Positions 55,303-64,000 of a stretch of DNA of 64,000 nucleotides are shown in pieces. Location: assembly GCA_019359095.1 (NCBI GenBank), contig JAHHHZ010000020.1, positions 124,001-188,000 of the forward strand, in the 5' to 3' direction. Both the position numbers and the translations under genes were made by a program. Source of the DNA: Pleurocapsa minor HA4230-MV1. GTDB lineage: Bacteria; Cyanobacteriota; Cyanobacteriia; Cyanobacteriales; Xenococcaceae. Positions within the stretch are counted from its first letter, which is position 1. Every line of letters starts with the position of its first letter. A model generated the notes under the pieces. It was not told the DNA's origin. It searched no databases and saw only the letters and a list, made by a program, of their open reading frames with translations.

Positions 55303-55665
55303 ATGCAGCGTTTGCTAAAAAGTGGGGCTGGCTGGCGTGTTGGCTGGCATCCCCACACAGATAAATATCCAGGCTTAATTGGTGCAGATCATTGGGCAAT
55401 TGAGCTAACACAAGCCGAATTTGCCGATTTTCGTCGCCTGTTAAATCAGCTTGTGGATACCATGAACCAAATGCAAGCTGAATTAATGGAACAAGAGCGG
55501 ATTAGTTGTGAAGCGGAGACTAGTCTGCTGTGGATGGAAGTAGAAGGATATCCTGATAATTATTCTTTAAGAGTTATTTTGAATTGCGATCGCCGTTGTG
55601 AAGGAAATTGGTCAGCAAGCATTCCCCCACAGTTGCTCGAAGCCTTAAATTCTTTAATTAGTTAA
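55303..55665 (+). CDS. DUF1818 family protein
   Basis: The 120-aa soluble protein fits DUF1818: LLKSGAGWRVGWHP at the start, then YPGLIGADHWAIELTQAEFADF, MEVEGYPDNYSLRVIL and a short helix (PPQLLEALNSL). It is a cyanobacterial/plant family of unknown function. The gene follows rpoZ on the same strand and ends 16 bp before the convergent gpsA stop. Confidence 0.85.
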   Translation: MQRLLKSGAGWRVGWHPHTDKYPGLIGADHWAIELTQAEFADFRRLLNQLVDTMNQMQAELMEQERISCEAETSLLWMEVEGYPDNYSLRVILNCDRRCEGNWSASIPPQLLEALNSLIS

Positions 55666-55681
55666 GTCAATTTAGGCTAGC

Positions 55682-56620
55682 TTAAAAATCTAAGTCATCA
55701 AATTCAGACTTTAAGTTACGCTCCATCAAAGCTTTAATTGCTGATTCTGGAGTAATTTCACCTTGTAACAATTTATTAACCTGTTGAGCAATGGGAACGG
55801 CGATCGCTTCTAAATCGGCAATTTTTACCAGCACCTTAGTCGTGTTAACTCCTTCGGCTGTCCCTTCTAAGTCTGCTAAGATCTTTTTTAAGGATTGACC
55901 CTGAGCTAATCGATAACCCACCTGATAGTTACGAGATAGAGGACTATCGCAGGTAGCAATTAAGTCACCCAAGCCAGATAAACCAAAGAAAGTTGCTCCT
56001 GATGCACCTAAATGAGTACCAATACGGATCATTTCAGGTAAAGCGCGAGTGAGTAATGCAGCTTTAGCATTAGTTCCTAAATTCATGCCGTCGCATACCC
56101 CAGCAGCGATCGCCATCACATTTTTGAGAGTTCCCCCTAATTCTGTACCGATGGGATCTTGGTTAACGTAGACACGAAATGTATCCGAGGCAAAAACTTG
56201 TTGCACCTGTTGCGCAGCAGGTAAATTATTGCTGGCTAACACCGTGGCTGCGGGTAAACCCTGGTCTATTTCTTTGGAGAGATTAGGGCCTGAAAGTACC
56301 ACTACAGGATTGTGGGGAAATATAGACTGCCAGATCGAAGAAGGAGTACGCTTAGTTTCCGTATCTAATCCTTTGGTAGCAGTAACAATAATTTTATCTA
56401 TTGGGAGATCGAGCGATCGCAATTTTTGAGCAGTAGGAACAACTCCCTGCATAGATACTGCCGAGACGATAATTTGAGCATCTTGAACTACAGATACCAG
56501 AGGCGTGTCACCACGATGTGACCAAAAATGGACATTATGATGATTATTTTGCACGATCTTGCCCAATGCTGTACCCCAGACTCCCATGCCTAAGATTGCG
56601 ACCACAGAAGGTGTATTCAC
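55682..56620 (-). CDS. gpsA: Glycerol-3-phosphate dehydrogenase [NAD(P)+]
   Basis: The 312-aa protein has the N-terminal nucleotide-binding motif VAILGMGVWGTALG, then ATKGLD, VLSGPNLSKEI with substrate contacts, LKNVMAIAAGVCDG with the catalytic lysine, and ARALPEMIRIG-type (here TRALPEMIRIG) helix and GLSGLGDLIATC. It reduces dihydroxyacetone phosphate to sn-glycerol-3-phosphate for lipid synthesis. The start is ATG at 56620; the usual N-terminus is intact. Confidence 0.96.
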   Translation of the reverse strand: MNTPSVVAILGMGVWGTALGKIVQNNHHNVHFWSHRGDTPLVSVVQDAQIIVSAVSMQGVVPTAQKLRSLDLPIDKIIVTATKGLDTETKRTPSSIWQSIFPHNPVVVLSGPNLSKEIDQGLPAATVLASNNLPAAQQVQQVFASDTFRVYVNQDPIGTELGGTLKNVMAIAAGVCDGMNLGTNAKAALLTRALPEMIRIGTHLGASGATFFGLSGLGDLIATCDSPLSRNYQVGYRLAQGQSLKKILADLEGTAEGVNTTKVLVKIADLEAIAVPIAQQVNKLLQGEITPESAIKALMERNLKSEFDDLDF

Positions 56621-57011
56621 AAATGTAGCCTCATACTAAATCCGATTCTCAAAAATAACTTTGCGCTGAAACTCTATTACTCTATTACCCATTACCCATT
56701 AGTGACAAGTTAAGACACTACGTTTAGGGTCAATCGCTTTTTAGCTCTTAGCTCTTAGCTCTCAGCTATGACGCGAAGCTAATCCTTTAGGATAGCTTCT
56801 GAGATATTTTTGAAGAACTTTAGTTACCGAAAAAGCGATCGCCTTATATATTTCCTTTAATCCATATTTGGTGTTAAGTAAAATAAAAAACACTATATGT
56901 AGTAGTTGACTAAGACTGCTTTTTCTTAACTTGTCACCAATGCCCATTACCCATTACCCATTACCCATTACCCATTACCCATTACCTCTGCTCAACTTTT
57001 AAATGTTGTAT
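56621..57011. other. Repeat-rich intergenic region
   Basis: These 391 bp contain short ATTACCC runs (~56684-56700), AGCTCTT repeats (56738-56766), a small dispersed repeat whose complement reads TCCTAAAGGATTAGCTTCGC (56773-56792) and a long heptamer array at 56943-56993. No gene was seen. Confidence 0.75.
56943..56993. repeat. Heptamer tandem repeat (CCCATTA)7
   Basis: Seven perfect copies of CCCATTA, plus CC, lie just before the end of the SemiSWEET gene. It is the most regular heptamer array in the window. Confidence 0.95.
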
Positions 57012-57266
57012 TTAGCCATATTTCAACTTACAGACCAGAATGGAAAAAGCCAGCAGGAAAGTAGCGGAGTTAGCAACTAGCACAGGAAGATTGTTGGTAT
57101 AGAAACCATAAATTATCCACAGAATTACGCCCACGCAAAAACTCAGAAACATTGCCAGAGAGATATCTTTGGTAGATTTAGTCTGCCAAGTTTGAATTGC
57201 TTGAGGTAAAAAGGAAATAGTAGTTAAAACCCCTGCCACAAGACCCACGTAAGTCATTGGTTCCAT
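57012..57266 (-). CDS. SemiSWEET-type sugar transporter (PQ-loop/MtN3)
   Basis: I start at ATG 57266 (MEPMTYVG), which gives 84 residues, the usual SemiSWEET size; the upstream frame to 57338 adds an unlikely tail. Three membrane helices are visible: VGLVAGVLTTISFLPQAIQTW with the PQ motif, ISLAMFLSFCVGVILWIIYG, and PVLVANSATFLLAFSILV. SemiSWEETs dimerise to form a six-helix sugar channel. The substrate is unknown here. It is monocistronic. Confidence 0.88.
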   Translation of the reverse strand: MEPMTYVGLVAGVLTTISFLPQAIQTWQTKSTKDISLAMFLSFCVGVILWIIYGFYTNNLPVLVANSATFLLAFSILVCKLKYG

Positions 57267-57588
57267 AAAACAATTATTAAAATTATTAAGTCGAAATAGA
57301 TGGTAGCTGCCTAGATATTCTATCGAGATTAATCTCAATCGGACGATGAGTCCCCTAACTTCTTTACAACCGCCTGTTTAAGGTTCGGAAAACTACACTA
57401 CCTAAGATCCTGCATCAACTTGCACTATATAGAAAGATGAAGTGGAGACTGAGGGGAGCTAGTCAAACCAAAAAAAGTCAAGAATCATCGGCACAATCAT
57501 CGCTATTGCGCCTTCAAGTGCAATTTTAGATTGATTATCTAAAAAAATAAATTTAGTTTTTGTAGTTATCGGAGTATTTGTTTAAGGT

Positions 57589-59520
57589 ATGGCAAAAGTT
57601 GTTGGTATTGACTTAGGAACTACTAACTCTTGTGTAGCAGTGATGGAAGGGGGAAAACCCACAGTTATCGCTAACGCGGAAGGTTTTAGAACTACCCCCT
57701 CAGTTGTTGCTTATGCTAAGAATGGCGATCTTCTGGTTGGTCAGATTGCCAAACGTCAAGCGGTAATGAATACGGGTAATACTTTTTATTCGGTCAAGCG
57801 CTTTATCGGACGTAGACACGATGAGGTGAATAATGAAACCAAAGAGGTGGCTTACGAGGTCATCAAAGATAACAATGGTAACGTTAAGCTCAACTGTCCT
57901 GCACAAAACAAGCAGTTTGCACCAGAAGAAATTTCGGCTCAGGTTTTACGTAAATTAGTCGAAGATGCCAGTAAATATCTAGGCGAAAAGGTAACACAGG
58001 CGGTAATTACTGTACCTGCTTACTTTAACGACTCCCAGCGTCAGGCGACTAAGGATGCTGGTAAGATTGCAGGGGTTGAAGTTCTACGGATTATTAACGA
58101 GCCTACTGCTGCGTCTTTGGCTTATGGTCTAGATAAAAAAAGTAACGAAACTATCCTCGTCTTTGACTTAGGTGGTGGTACATTTGACGTTTCCATCCTG
58201 GAAGTAGGTGATGGTGTATTTGAAGTACTAGCTACTGCGGGTGATACTCACTTAGGTGGTGATGACTTTGATAAGAAAATCGTTGACTATCTAGCAGGAG
58301 AATTTCAAAGAAACGAAGGAATTGACCTGCGTAAAGATAATCAAGCGTTGCAGCGTCTAACAGAAGCAGCAGAGAAAGCCAAAATCGAGCTTTCTAGTGC
58401 AACTCAGACAGATATTAACCTGCCCTTTATTACTGCTACTCAGGATGGGCCTAAGCACCTAGATGTTTCCCTAACTAGGGCTAAATTTGAAGAACTCTGT
58501 TCTGATTTAATCGATCGCTGTCGTGTTCCTGTAGAGCAAGCTCTTAAGGATTCTAAACTAGCGAAAGAAGCCATTGACGAAGTTGTCATGGTGGGTGGTT
58601 CAACTCGTATTCCTGCGATCATTGATATTACCCAAAAAGTTCTCAACAAACAGCCCAACCAAACCGTAAACCCTGATGAAGTTGTGGCAGTTGGTGCAGC
58701 AATTCAGGCTGGTGTTTTGGGTGGTGAAGTTAAAGACATCTTGTTGTTAGATGTGACTCCTCTTTCCCTTGGTGTTGAAACCTTGGGTGGGGTAATGACC
58801 AAGATTATTCCACGTAACACTACTATTCCTACTAAAAAGTCGGAAACCTTCTCTACAGCCGTAGATGGTCAAACCAACGTAGAAATCCATGTTCTCCAGG
58901 GTGAACGAGAATTTGGTAAGGACAACAAGAGTTTAGGAACTTTCCGTCTCGATGGAATTCCTCCTGCACCTCGTGGCGTACCTCAAATCGAAGTAACCTT
59001 TGATATTGACGCTAACGGGATCTTGAGCGTAACTGCCAAAGATAAAGGTACTGGCAAAGAACAGTCGATTAGTATCACTGGAGCATCTACTCTGCCTGAT
59101 GATGAAGTAGATCGGATGGTACAGGAAGCAGAATCCAATGCTGCTAGCGACAAAGAACGCCGTGAAGCGATCGATCGCAAAAACCAGGCTGACTCCCTCG
59201 TCTATCAAGCTGAGAAACAGCTAACCGAGCTTGGGGACAAAGTGCCTGCTGCGGATAAAGAGAAAGCAGAAGGTCAAATTAAAGACCTCAAAGAAGCGAT
59301 CGCTTCAGAGGATAATGAGAAAATCAAAACTCTCTTACCTGAACTGCAACAAACTCTTTACAGTATTGGCAGCAGCGTGTATCAGCAAAGTGAAGGTGCA
59401 GCCGAAGCAGCAGGAGAAGCACCTGGCGCTGAAGCTCCTCCTAATGCGGATGCTGGAAGCAGCAGTGGTGCTGATAGTGGAGATGATGTCATTGATGCTG
59501 AATTCTCTGAAACCAAGTAA
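57589..59520 (+). CDS. dnaK: Molecular chaperone DnaK (Hsp70)
   Basis: The 643-aa protein has the ATPase signatures [28 protein letters not shown] and [12 protein letters not shown], a substrate-binding domain starting [17 protein letters not shown], and a helical lid ending [12 protein letters not shown]. It folds and protects proteins with DnaJ and GrpE. The sequence is of the housekeeping type resembling DnaK2 of other cyanobacteria (judged from length and tail only). No grpE or dnaJ is adjacent, and no CIRCE operator was found in the 250-bp leader. A terminator follows. Confidence 0.97.
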   Translation: MAKVVGIDLGTTNSCVAVMEGGKPTVIANAEGFRTTPSVVAYAKNGDLLVGQIAKRQAVMNTGNTFYSVKRFIGRRHDEVNNETKEVAYEVIKDNNGNVKLNCPAQNKQFAPEEISAQVLRKLVEDASKYLGEKVTQAVITVPAYFNDSQRQATKDAGKIAGVEVLRIINEPTAASLAYGLDKKSNETILVFDLGGGTFDVSILEVGDGVFEVLATAGDTHLGGDDFDKKIVDYLAGEFQRNEGIDLRKDNQALQRLTEAAEKAKIELSSATQTDINLPFITATQDGPKHLDVSLTRAKFEELCSDLIDRCRVPVEQALKDSKLAKEAIDEVVMVGGSTRIPAIIDITQKVLNKQPNQTVNPDEVVAVGAAIQAGVLGGEVKDILLLDVTPLSLGVETLGGVMTKIIPRNTTIPTKKSETFSTAVDGQTNVEIHVLQGEREFGKDNKSLGTFRLDGIPPAPRGVPQIEVTFDIDANGILSVTAKDKGTGKEQSISITGASTLPDDEVDRMVQEAESNAASDKERREAIDRKNQADSLVYQAEKQLTELGDKVPAADKEKAEGQIKDLKEAIASEDNEKIKTLLPELQQTLYSIGSSVYQQSEGAAEAAGEAPGAEAPPNADAGSSSGADSGDDVIDAEFSETK

Positions 59521-59562
59521 GCTGGTTAATTAATACTAACGGTATAATTTAATCTGAATCAT

Positions 59563-59597
59563 GAGGCATATCCCCAGCGATATGTCTCTCTTTTTTT
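59563..59597 (+). terminator. Rho-independent terminator of dnaK
   Basis: A CATATC/GATATG stem (59567-59572 with 59579-59584), extended outward by a G-T wobble and A-T, G-C pairs to about 10 bp, is followed by T7 at 59591-59597. It lies 43 bp after the dnaK stop. Because it overlaps the first codons of the longest larB frame, it supports the internal larB start at 59615. Confidence 0.75.
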
Positions 59598-59614
59598 GTT
59601 GTTATTTTTCAAAC

Positions 59615-60403
59615 ATGACCCAGCCAGAAGCACTACAAAAATTACTCCAGGCGATCGCTAGGCACGATATTAGCCCCGAAACCGCCCTGGAAAAACTCAA
59701 GCATTTACCCTTTGAAAGTTTGGAGCAATTTGCCAAGATTGACCATCACAGGCAGCTCAGAACAGGCTTTCCCGAAGTTATTTGGGGTGCTGACAAGACT
59801 CCCGAACAACTGATTAAGATTATTAAGGCGATGCAGTCAGACGCGACGGTAGTGATGGCAACTCGGATCGAAGCTGAAGTCTACCAACAGTTAAAAACTG
59901 CCATTCCTGAGCTAGTTTATTACCCTATGGCTCGTATTTGCTCACTATCTCAGCCTCAAGCAGCAACTCAGATAGGTACAATCTCAATTTTGACGGCTGG
60001 TACTGCCGATATTCCCGTGGCAGAAGAAGCAGCTATTACTGCCGAACTATCTGGTTTTGCCGTGGTTCGCCTCTGGGATGTAGGAGTAGCAGGGATTCAT
60101 CGACTTTTGAGCAACAGCCAGGTAGTGTATGAAGCTGATGTCTTGATTGTCGTCGCGGGGATGGAAGGAGCGTTACCCAGCGTAGTGGCGGGAATGGCAG
60201 ATTGCCCCGTAATTGCTGTACCGACTAGCATCGGCTACGGAGCGAGTTTTGCTGGTGTCGCTCCCTTACTGACGATGCTGAATTCTTGCGCCACGGGGAT
60301 TGGCGTAGTCAACATTGATAATGGTTTTGGAGCAGCTATTTTAGCGGGGCAAATTTTACGTACTGCTCAAAAAATAAATCAGCGTAAAGAACAGTCAAAC
60401 TAA
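59615..60403 (+). CDS. larB: Nickel pincer cofactor biosynthesis protein LarB
   Basis: I choose ATG 59615 (MTQPEALQKLLQ) because the frame further upstream overlaps the dnaK terminator. The 262-aa protein has a LarB-type N-terminal helix region (PETALEKLKHLPFE), the GFPEVIWGADKT block, and a PurE-like core (ILTAGTADIPVAEEA, VVAGMEGALPSVVAG, PTSIGYGAS). LarB carboxylates nicotinate adenine dinucleotide at the start of nickel-pincer cofactor synthesis. larC and larE are not in this window. The 3' end overlaps a minus-strand small gene by 4 bp. Confidence 0.92.
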   Translation: MTQPEALQKLLQAIARHDISPETALEKLKHLPFESLEQFAKIDHHRQLRTGFPEVIWGADKTPEQLIKIIKAMQSDATVVMATRIEAEVYQQLKTAIPELVYYPMARICSLSQPQAATQIGTISILTAGTADIPVAEEAAITAELSGFAVVRLWDVGVAGIHRLLSNSQVVYEADVLIVVAGMEGALPSVVAGMADCPVIAVPTSIGYGASFAGVAPLLTMLNSCATGIGVVNIDNGFGAAILAGQILRTAQKINQRKEQSN

Positions 60404-60624
60404 CAATTTTGGTAAGCTTTTTCCTGGGCTAATTTAATTCCCGATTTGGCAAAGCGATCGCTAACTACGATTAAAGGAATTGGTGAATGTGCATTGCAGT
60501 CAGCTTGTTCCAATTGCTGTTTAAGTGCATTTTCTACTTGTTCTTCTAACGCTTTGATTTCAAGTTGTAGTTGTTGAAACTTGGTTTGTTGTCCTGGATC
60601 AAATACTGGCTGAGATTTTTGCAT
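60400..60624 (-). CDS. Small hypothetical protein with coiled coil
   Basis: The 74-aa protein (ATG 60624; an upstream in-frame start at 60636 adds four residues) has a helical segment with heptads (KFQQLQLEIKALEEQVENALKQQL in pieces). A short conserved-looking block follows: IPLIVVSDRFAKSGIKLAQEKAY. I do not recognise a family. It is convergent with larB, overlapping by 4 bp, an arrangement that keeps both stop codons. Confidence 0.6.
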   Translation of the reverse strand: MQKSQPVFDPGQQTKFQQLQLEIKALEEQVENALKQQLEQADCNAHSPIPLIVVSDRFAKSGIKLAQEKAYQNC

Positions 60625-60854
60625 AACTATAATCAAAGAGCAAAATAATACTTGATAAGGCTAGAGTAAAGATTAAACTCTAGTCTGACAATGTTCGACT
60701 TGCTATCATAACTCAGTGATTTTTAAAATTACAGAGAAAGTGGACATTTTGTTAACTGTAACCAAATTGTCGGTGGTTAATCTAAATTATCATAGCCATT
60801 TTGCTTAATAGCTGATTACAATGCGATAGACTAATTTTTCTCTTGCCAAATACC

Positions 60855-62504
60855 ATGACTCAGACTATGACTCAAGCCCTATTGTCAGTCAAGCATCTTA
60901 AAGTGGCATATCCCCGTCAACCACAAGGGAATACGATCTGGGCGGTAGATGATGTGTCTTTTGAACTTAAACCAGGGGAAAAAATCGGGTTAGTAGGGGA
61001 GTCTGGCTGTGGTAAATCAACTTTGGGGCGGGCAATTATGCGTCTTTTACCCGAAGGTAGTCAGGTGTTGGGTAAGGCTATTTTTCAAGATAAATCAGTT
61101 TTTGAGCTAAATAAGGCTGAATTACGTCAATTTCGGGGAGAAGTCGTGGCTCTGGTATTTCAAGATCCCATGACGCGCTTAGATCCTTTAATGACTATTG
61201 GCGCTCATTGTTTAGAGACGATTAAAGCTCATCAGCCTGAGTTAACTAAATCCGCAGCCAAGCAACTAGCACTGAAAACTTTAGAGACGGTCAAAATACC
61301 TGCAACCCGCTGGGGACAATATCCCCATGAATTTAGTGGAGGAATGCGTCAACGGGTGGCGATCGCTCTGGCTCTTTTGCTCAACCCTAAAGTAATTGTG
61401 GCAGATGAACCCACCACAAGCCTTGACGTAACGGTTTCGGCGGAGATTTTGACGGAATTGACTCGACTATGTAGTGAGAGGGATATGGGGTTGCTCTTGA
61501 TTTCTCACGATTTAGCCATGGTTGGAGAATATTGCGATCGCATTGCGGTGATGTATGAAGGCAAAATGGTGGAAACGGGAGACGTTAAGTCGATTCTCTA
61601 TCATCCCCAGCATGAATATACTAAGTCGTTGCTCAATGCCGCCCTTCATTTACAAGCAGTCGCCGAAGATACTGACAATAGCAGCACAGAAGAAAAACCG
61701 ATTCTGCGGGTAGAACATTTAAAACAGTATTTTTCTTTAGAAGCAAACTTAATTCAGCAAATATTTTCTCAAGCAAAGACAACAGAAATTAAAGCCGTAG
61801 ATGATATCAGCTTCGATCTATATCCAGGGGAAATATTAGGCTTAGTCGGTGAGTCTGGCTGTGGCAAAAGTACTCTGTCTCGCACAATCTTACAGTTGCT
61901 CAAACCCACTGCGGGCAAAGTTGAATTTCTGGGACAGGATTTAACTACTCTTTCAGCTTCAGCCATGCGGAGTCAGAGAAGACAGCTACAGATGGTGTTT
62001 CAAGATCCTCATGCCTGCCTTAATCCTCGGATGACTGTGGGCGAAAGTATTGCCGATCCTTTATTAATTCATCAGCTTGCTACCTCATCCCAAGCAAAGC
62101 AACAGGTAGTAACCATGCTGGAAAAAGTAGGCTTGACCCCTACGGCAGAATATTACCGACGCTATCCCAAAGAACTATCAGGGGGACAACAACAACGAGT
62201 GGCGATCGCCAGAGCCTTAATTACCAAGCCTAAGCTAGTAATCTGCGATGAACCTGTGAGTATGCTCGACGCTACCGTACAAACCCAAGTATTAGAGCTA
62301 ATGTTGGCATTAAAAGCAGAATTTGACCTAACTTACCTATTTATTACTCACGATCTTTGGGTCGCAAGATTCTTTTGCGATCGCATTGCCGTCATGAATT
62401 CAGGACAAATCGTCGAAATTGACGCAACGGAAAAGATTTTTACTCAAGCACAACATCCCTATACTCAAAAACTGTTGGCGGCGGCACCATTATTAGCTAA
62501 ATAA
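60855..62504 (+). CDS. Double ABC ATPase, peptide/nickel (Dpp/Opp, YejF-like) type
   Basis: From ATG 60855 (TTG 60843 is an alternative) the 549-aa protein contains two complete ABC ATPase domains fused in tandem. Each has Walker [10 protein letters not shown] (near residues 51 and 340), signature (FSGGMRQR in the first, LSGGQQQR in the second), Walker B ([12 protein letters not shown] and [12 protein letters not shown]) and the switch histidine (LLISHDL and FITHDL). This matches the DppD-DppF or YejF fusion energising import of oligopeptides or similar solutes. Permease and binding-protein genes are not adjacent, so the substrate is open. Confidence 0.93.
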   Translation: MTQTMTQALLSVKHLKVAYPRQPQGNTIWAVDDVSFELKPGEKIGLVGESGCGKSTLGRAIMRLLPEGSQVLGKAIFQDKSVFELNKAELRQFRGEVVALVFQDPMTRLDPLMTIGAHCLETIKAHQPELTKSAAKQLALKTLETVKIPATRWGQYPHEFSGGMRQRVAIALALLLNPKVIVADEPTTSLDVTVSAEILTELTRLCSERDMGLLLISHDLAMVGEYCDRIAVMYEGKMVETGDVKSILYHPQHEYTKSLLNAALHLQAVAEDTDNSSTEEKPILRVEHLKQYFSLEANLIQQIFSQAKTTEIKAVDDISFDLYPGEILGLVGESGCGKSTLSRTILQLLKPTAGKVEFLGQDLTTLSASAMRSQRRQLQMVFQDPHACLNPRMTVGESIADPLLIHQLATSSQAKQQVVTMLEKVGLTPTAEYYRRYPKELSGGQQQRVAIARALITKPKLVICDEPVSMLDATVQTQVLELMLALKAEFDLTYLFITHDLWVARFFCDRIAVMNSGQIVEIDATEKIFTQAQHPYTQKLLAAAPLLAK

Positions 62505-62711
62505 CTCCTAAGAAACAAATTAATCTGCTGAGGCTGGGAAAAGGGAAAGGGGCTTGCCCTAAAGGACTAACTTCGTGTCGCACCGCTTAGTTTGGTGAAA
62601 AGGGAAAAAAAATCGTTTCTCTCTGACATGACGAATTTTATTCGTTGGACGCTGATGTTAGGCACTAATTCCACTACGGGACTTAAATAATTAAGAAAGC
62701 AAAAACATTGA
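62505..62711. other. Gap with a small dispersed repeat
   Basis: These 207 bp contain a copy of the dispersed repeat (GCCCTAAAGGACTAACTTCG at 62556-62575), followed by GTGTCGCACCGCTTA, which also matches the edge of the hairpin element and its host at 40841-40853. No gene was seen. Confidence 0.65.
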
Positions 62712-64000
62712 TTAAAATGCGTTCGCCCTGTTTTTTTCCCGAGTATATTTCAAAGTCGAGCCAGCTTTCCAGACTGGTTGACCTCGCTCATAAGCACCAA
62801 TATCAGGTGAATCGCCCTTAAAGTCGTCTGTAATCCCAGGAATGTTTACTCCAGCATCTACGGCTGGAGAGTTTGGCTGTAAGCTAAAATCGGGCAAAGA
62901 TTTTGATTCTTCTGTAGGAGGTTTAGCAAATTTACTATCCGTATTCATCAACAGATTATTAGATTGTCGCTCGGCAACTATACTTTTAGAGCCTGCAAAA
63001 ATATTATTCCTTGCGTCAACAGATCCTCCGTTGGTAAGCACTTCTCCTAGAAAAGTATTATTGAAGACTCGCTCGTGTCCTCTGGGACTACCAGCCAGCA
63101 AATTATAGTTATCTTGACCCCAAATTAAGTTCCAGACTACGTTATGGTGAATTGTGCTATTAAAACTTTCTAAGTCTAAATAAATACCGCGAGTTCCCCA
63201 GGCATTACTGAATGCTTTAGTATCTCGAATCCAGTTATGATGAATCGCCCCACCTTCTAGATTAACGTGACAGCAAACATAGATAGCACCTAAATCAGTG
63301 CTGAGCATCCCAAACTGAGAAATATCGTTATAAGCAATTTCGATATTTCGCCCATCAACACCTGCGGTATGCCAATCAATATTTATGGCATCTCGACCAG
63401 CGCGAGTAATCGTGTTATGAGTAATTTGATGACCGTTGCCATTGATGCGGACAGGAGCAGCATAAGATACCTGATAATTAGTACTGGCAATAATATTATT
63501 GGTTACTAGATGGTTTTTGCCTTCTAACAGCACACCGTTGCCAGAACTCCATTCGATAATCGAGTTTTTTAAGGTATTGCCACTACCTCTTAGCTGAATT
63601 CCAGTATCATGTGTGTGTGAAGCCAAGAATAAAGCATTATCAGAGTCAGGTGCTTGCTCTGTCTCAGGTAATGGCGGTAGAGTCATGTGGTGGGATACAT
63701 ATTTAGCTCGAATATCATCAATGACTATCCCAGTACTGCGATCGCTGGTAGTGATAGTATTAGCAAATAGATTTAAACCACGTATAGATATATAAGAGCG
63801 ATCGTTCAAATCAAAAGCAAAATTGCGCTGTTTGACTTCTACTTGACTAGGCTTCTTGCCATTAGGTGACCAGAGATATAAAGTTTTATTTTGATCTTGA
63901 TAAAACCATTCACCTGGACTATCGAGTAATTCTAATTTACCAAAAAAATACAACCAAAATCCGCCCCTCTCCCAAGGAGCAGTCATTTGAGCGGTTAATT
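62712..64000 (-). CDS. Right-handed parallel beta-helix protein (5' end outside window)
   Basis: The frame stays open to the right edge of the window (before ATG 63986 it reads LTAQ), so the start lies outside and at least 429 residues are visible. Segments GEWFYQDQNKTLYLWSPNGKKP and SYISIRGLNLFANT lead into beta-helix repeats of the NxIxxS-type: NTLKNSIIEWSSGNGVLL, HLVTNNIIAS, HQITHNTITRAGRDAI and NIEIAYNDIS. The C-terminus NSPAVDAGVNIPGITDDFKG and DIGAYERG is typical of secreted pectate-lyase-fold or polysaccharide-binding proteins. Activity is unknown. Confidence 0.85.
   Translation of the reverse strand, partial: LTAQMTAPWERGGFWLYFFGKLELLDSPGEWFYQDQNKTLYLWSPNGKKPSQVEVKQRNFAFDLNDRSYISIRGLNLFANTITTSDRSTGIVIDDIRAKYVSHHMTLPPLPETEQAPDSDNALFLASHTHDTGIQLRGSGNTLKNSIIEWSSGNGVLLEGKNHLVTNNIIASTNYQVSYAAPVRINGNGHQITHNTITRAGRDAINIDWHTAGVDGRNIEIAYNDISQFGMLSTDLGAIYVCCHVNLEGGAIHHNWIRDTKAFSNAWGTRGIYLDLESFNSTIHHNVVWNLIWGQDNYNLLAGSPRGHERVFNNTFLGEVLTNGGSVDARNNIFAGSKSIVAERQSNNLLMNTDSKFAKPPTEESKSLPDFSLQPNSPAVDAGVNIPGITDDFKGDSPDIGAYERGQPVWKAGSTLKYTREKNRANAF

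Noticed and set aside
57339-57588. CIRCE or other heat-shock operator upstream of dnaK
   Set aside because: No TTAGCACTC inverted repeat or close variant was found in the leader.
1-64000. tRNA or rRNA genes
   Set aside because: I looked in the larger intergenic gaps for T-loop GGTTCRANYCC patterns with matching acceptor ends and found none; a covariance search would be decisive.

Overview
The window is a chromosomal segment of a cyanobacterium. The evidence is the split RNA polymerase beta' genes (rpoC1 and rpoC2 as separate genes), NDH-1 genes ndhD and ndhL, ferredoxin-thioredoxin reductase, several cyanobacteria-typical DUF families (DUF3007, DUF1818, DUF1206), dozens of copies of the HIP1 octamer GCGATCGC, and heptamer tandem repeats. 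The AT-rich composition, large signalling proteins and many small dispersed repeats suggest a large-genome baeocystous or unicellular lineage (Pleurocapsales-like). That placement is inference, and no rRNA or tRNA gene was seen.

Layout. 1-7060: 3' part of rpoB, then rpoC1 and rpoC2, closed by a strong terminator. 7.3-17.6 kb: a CsoR/InrS-type metal sensor, a secreted CAP-PPC protein, DUF2237, a CPA1 Na+/H+ antiporter, a membrane-tethered receiver-domain protein, ndhD, a YaaW-like protein and a Ser/Thr kinase. 18-26.7 kb: a response regulator overlapping a REC-GGDEF-EAL protein, an epoxide-hydrolase-like enzyme, glgX, an IS5-type MITE, DUF1206, an HPF-cold-shock fusion, and the ftrC-DUF309-HIT run. 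27-39.2 kb: an unusual receiver-HlyD fusion, exported Mn-SOD, MscS, an NTPase-TPR protein, a CPBP protease, a methyltransferase and a folate/biopterin transporter. 39.2-48.4 kb: a decaying accessory region with a MITE, a truncated UPF0175/DUF3368 pair, an Rpn/DUF4351 pseudogene split by a hairpin repeat, a 1611-aa caspase-STAND-WD40 protein, a partial duplicate of its 3' end, and a secreted protein of unknown function. 48.4-64 kb: mostly housekeeping genes, namely a GHL10 glycosidase, ndhL-DUF3007-trpA, an XRE regulator, tpiA, DoxX, rpoZ-DUF1818, gpsA, SemiSWEET, dnaK, larB, a double ABC ATPase and a truncated beta-helix protein.

The most notable features are: (1) two orphan receiver domains attached to membrane proteins, one of them an HlyD-type export adaptor; (2) the caspase-STAND-WD40 protein, a likely conflict or cell-death module, with a degenerate copy of its 3' end beside it; (3) a population of small mobile repeats, including two MITEs that lie against stop codons, a hairpin element that breaks a gene, and a small repeat that encodes the same peptide (DTASHI) inside two unrelated proteins; (4) an orphan terminator and a palindrome cluster in a 970-bp gap near 53 kb that may mark an unannotated small RNA.
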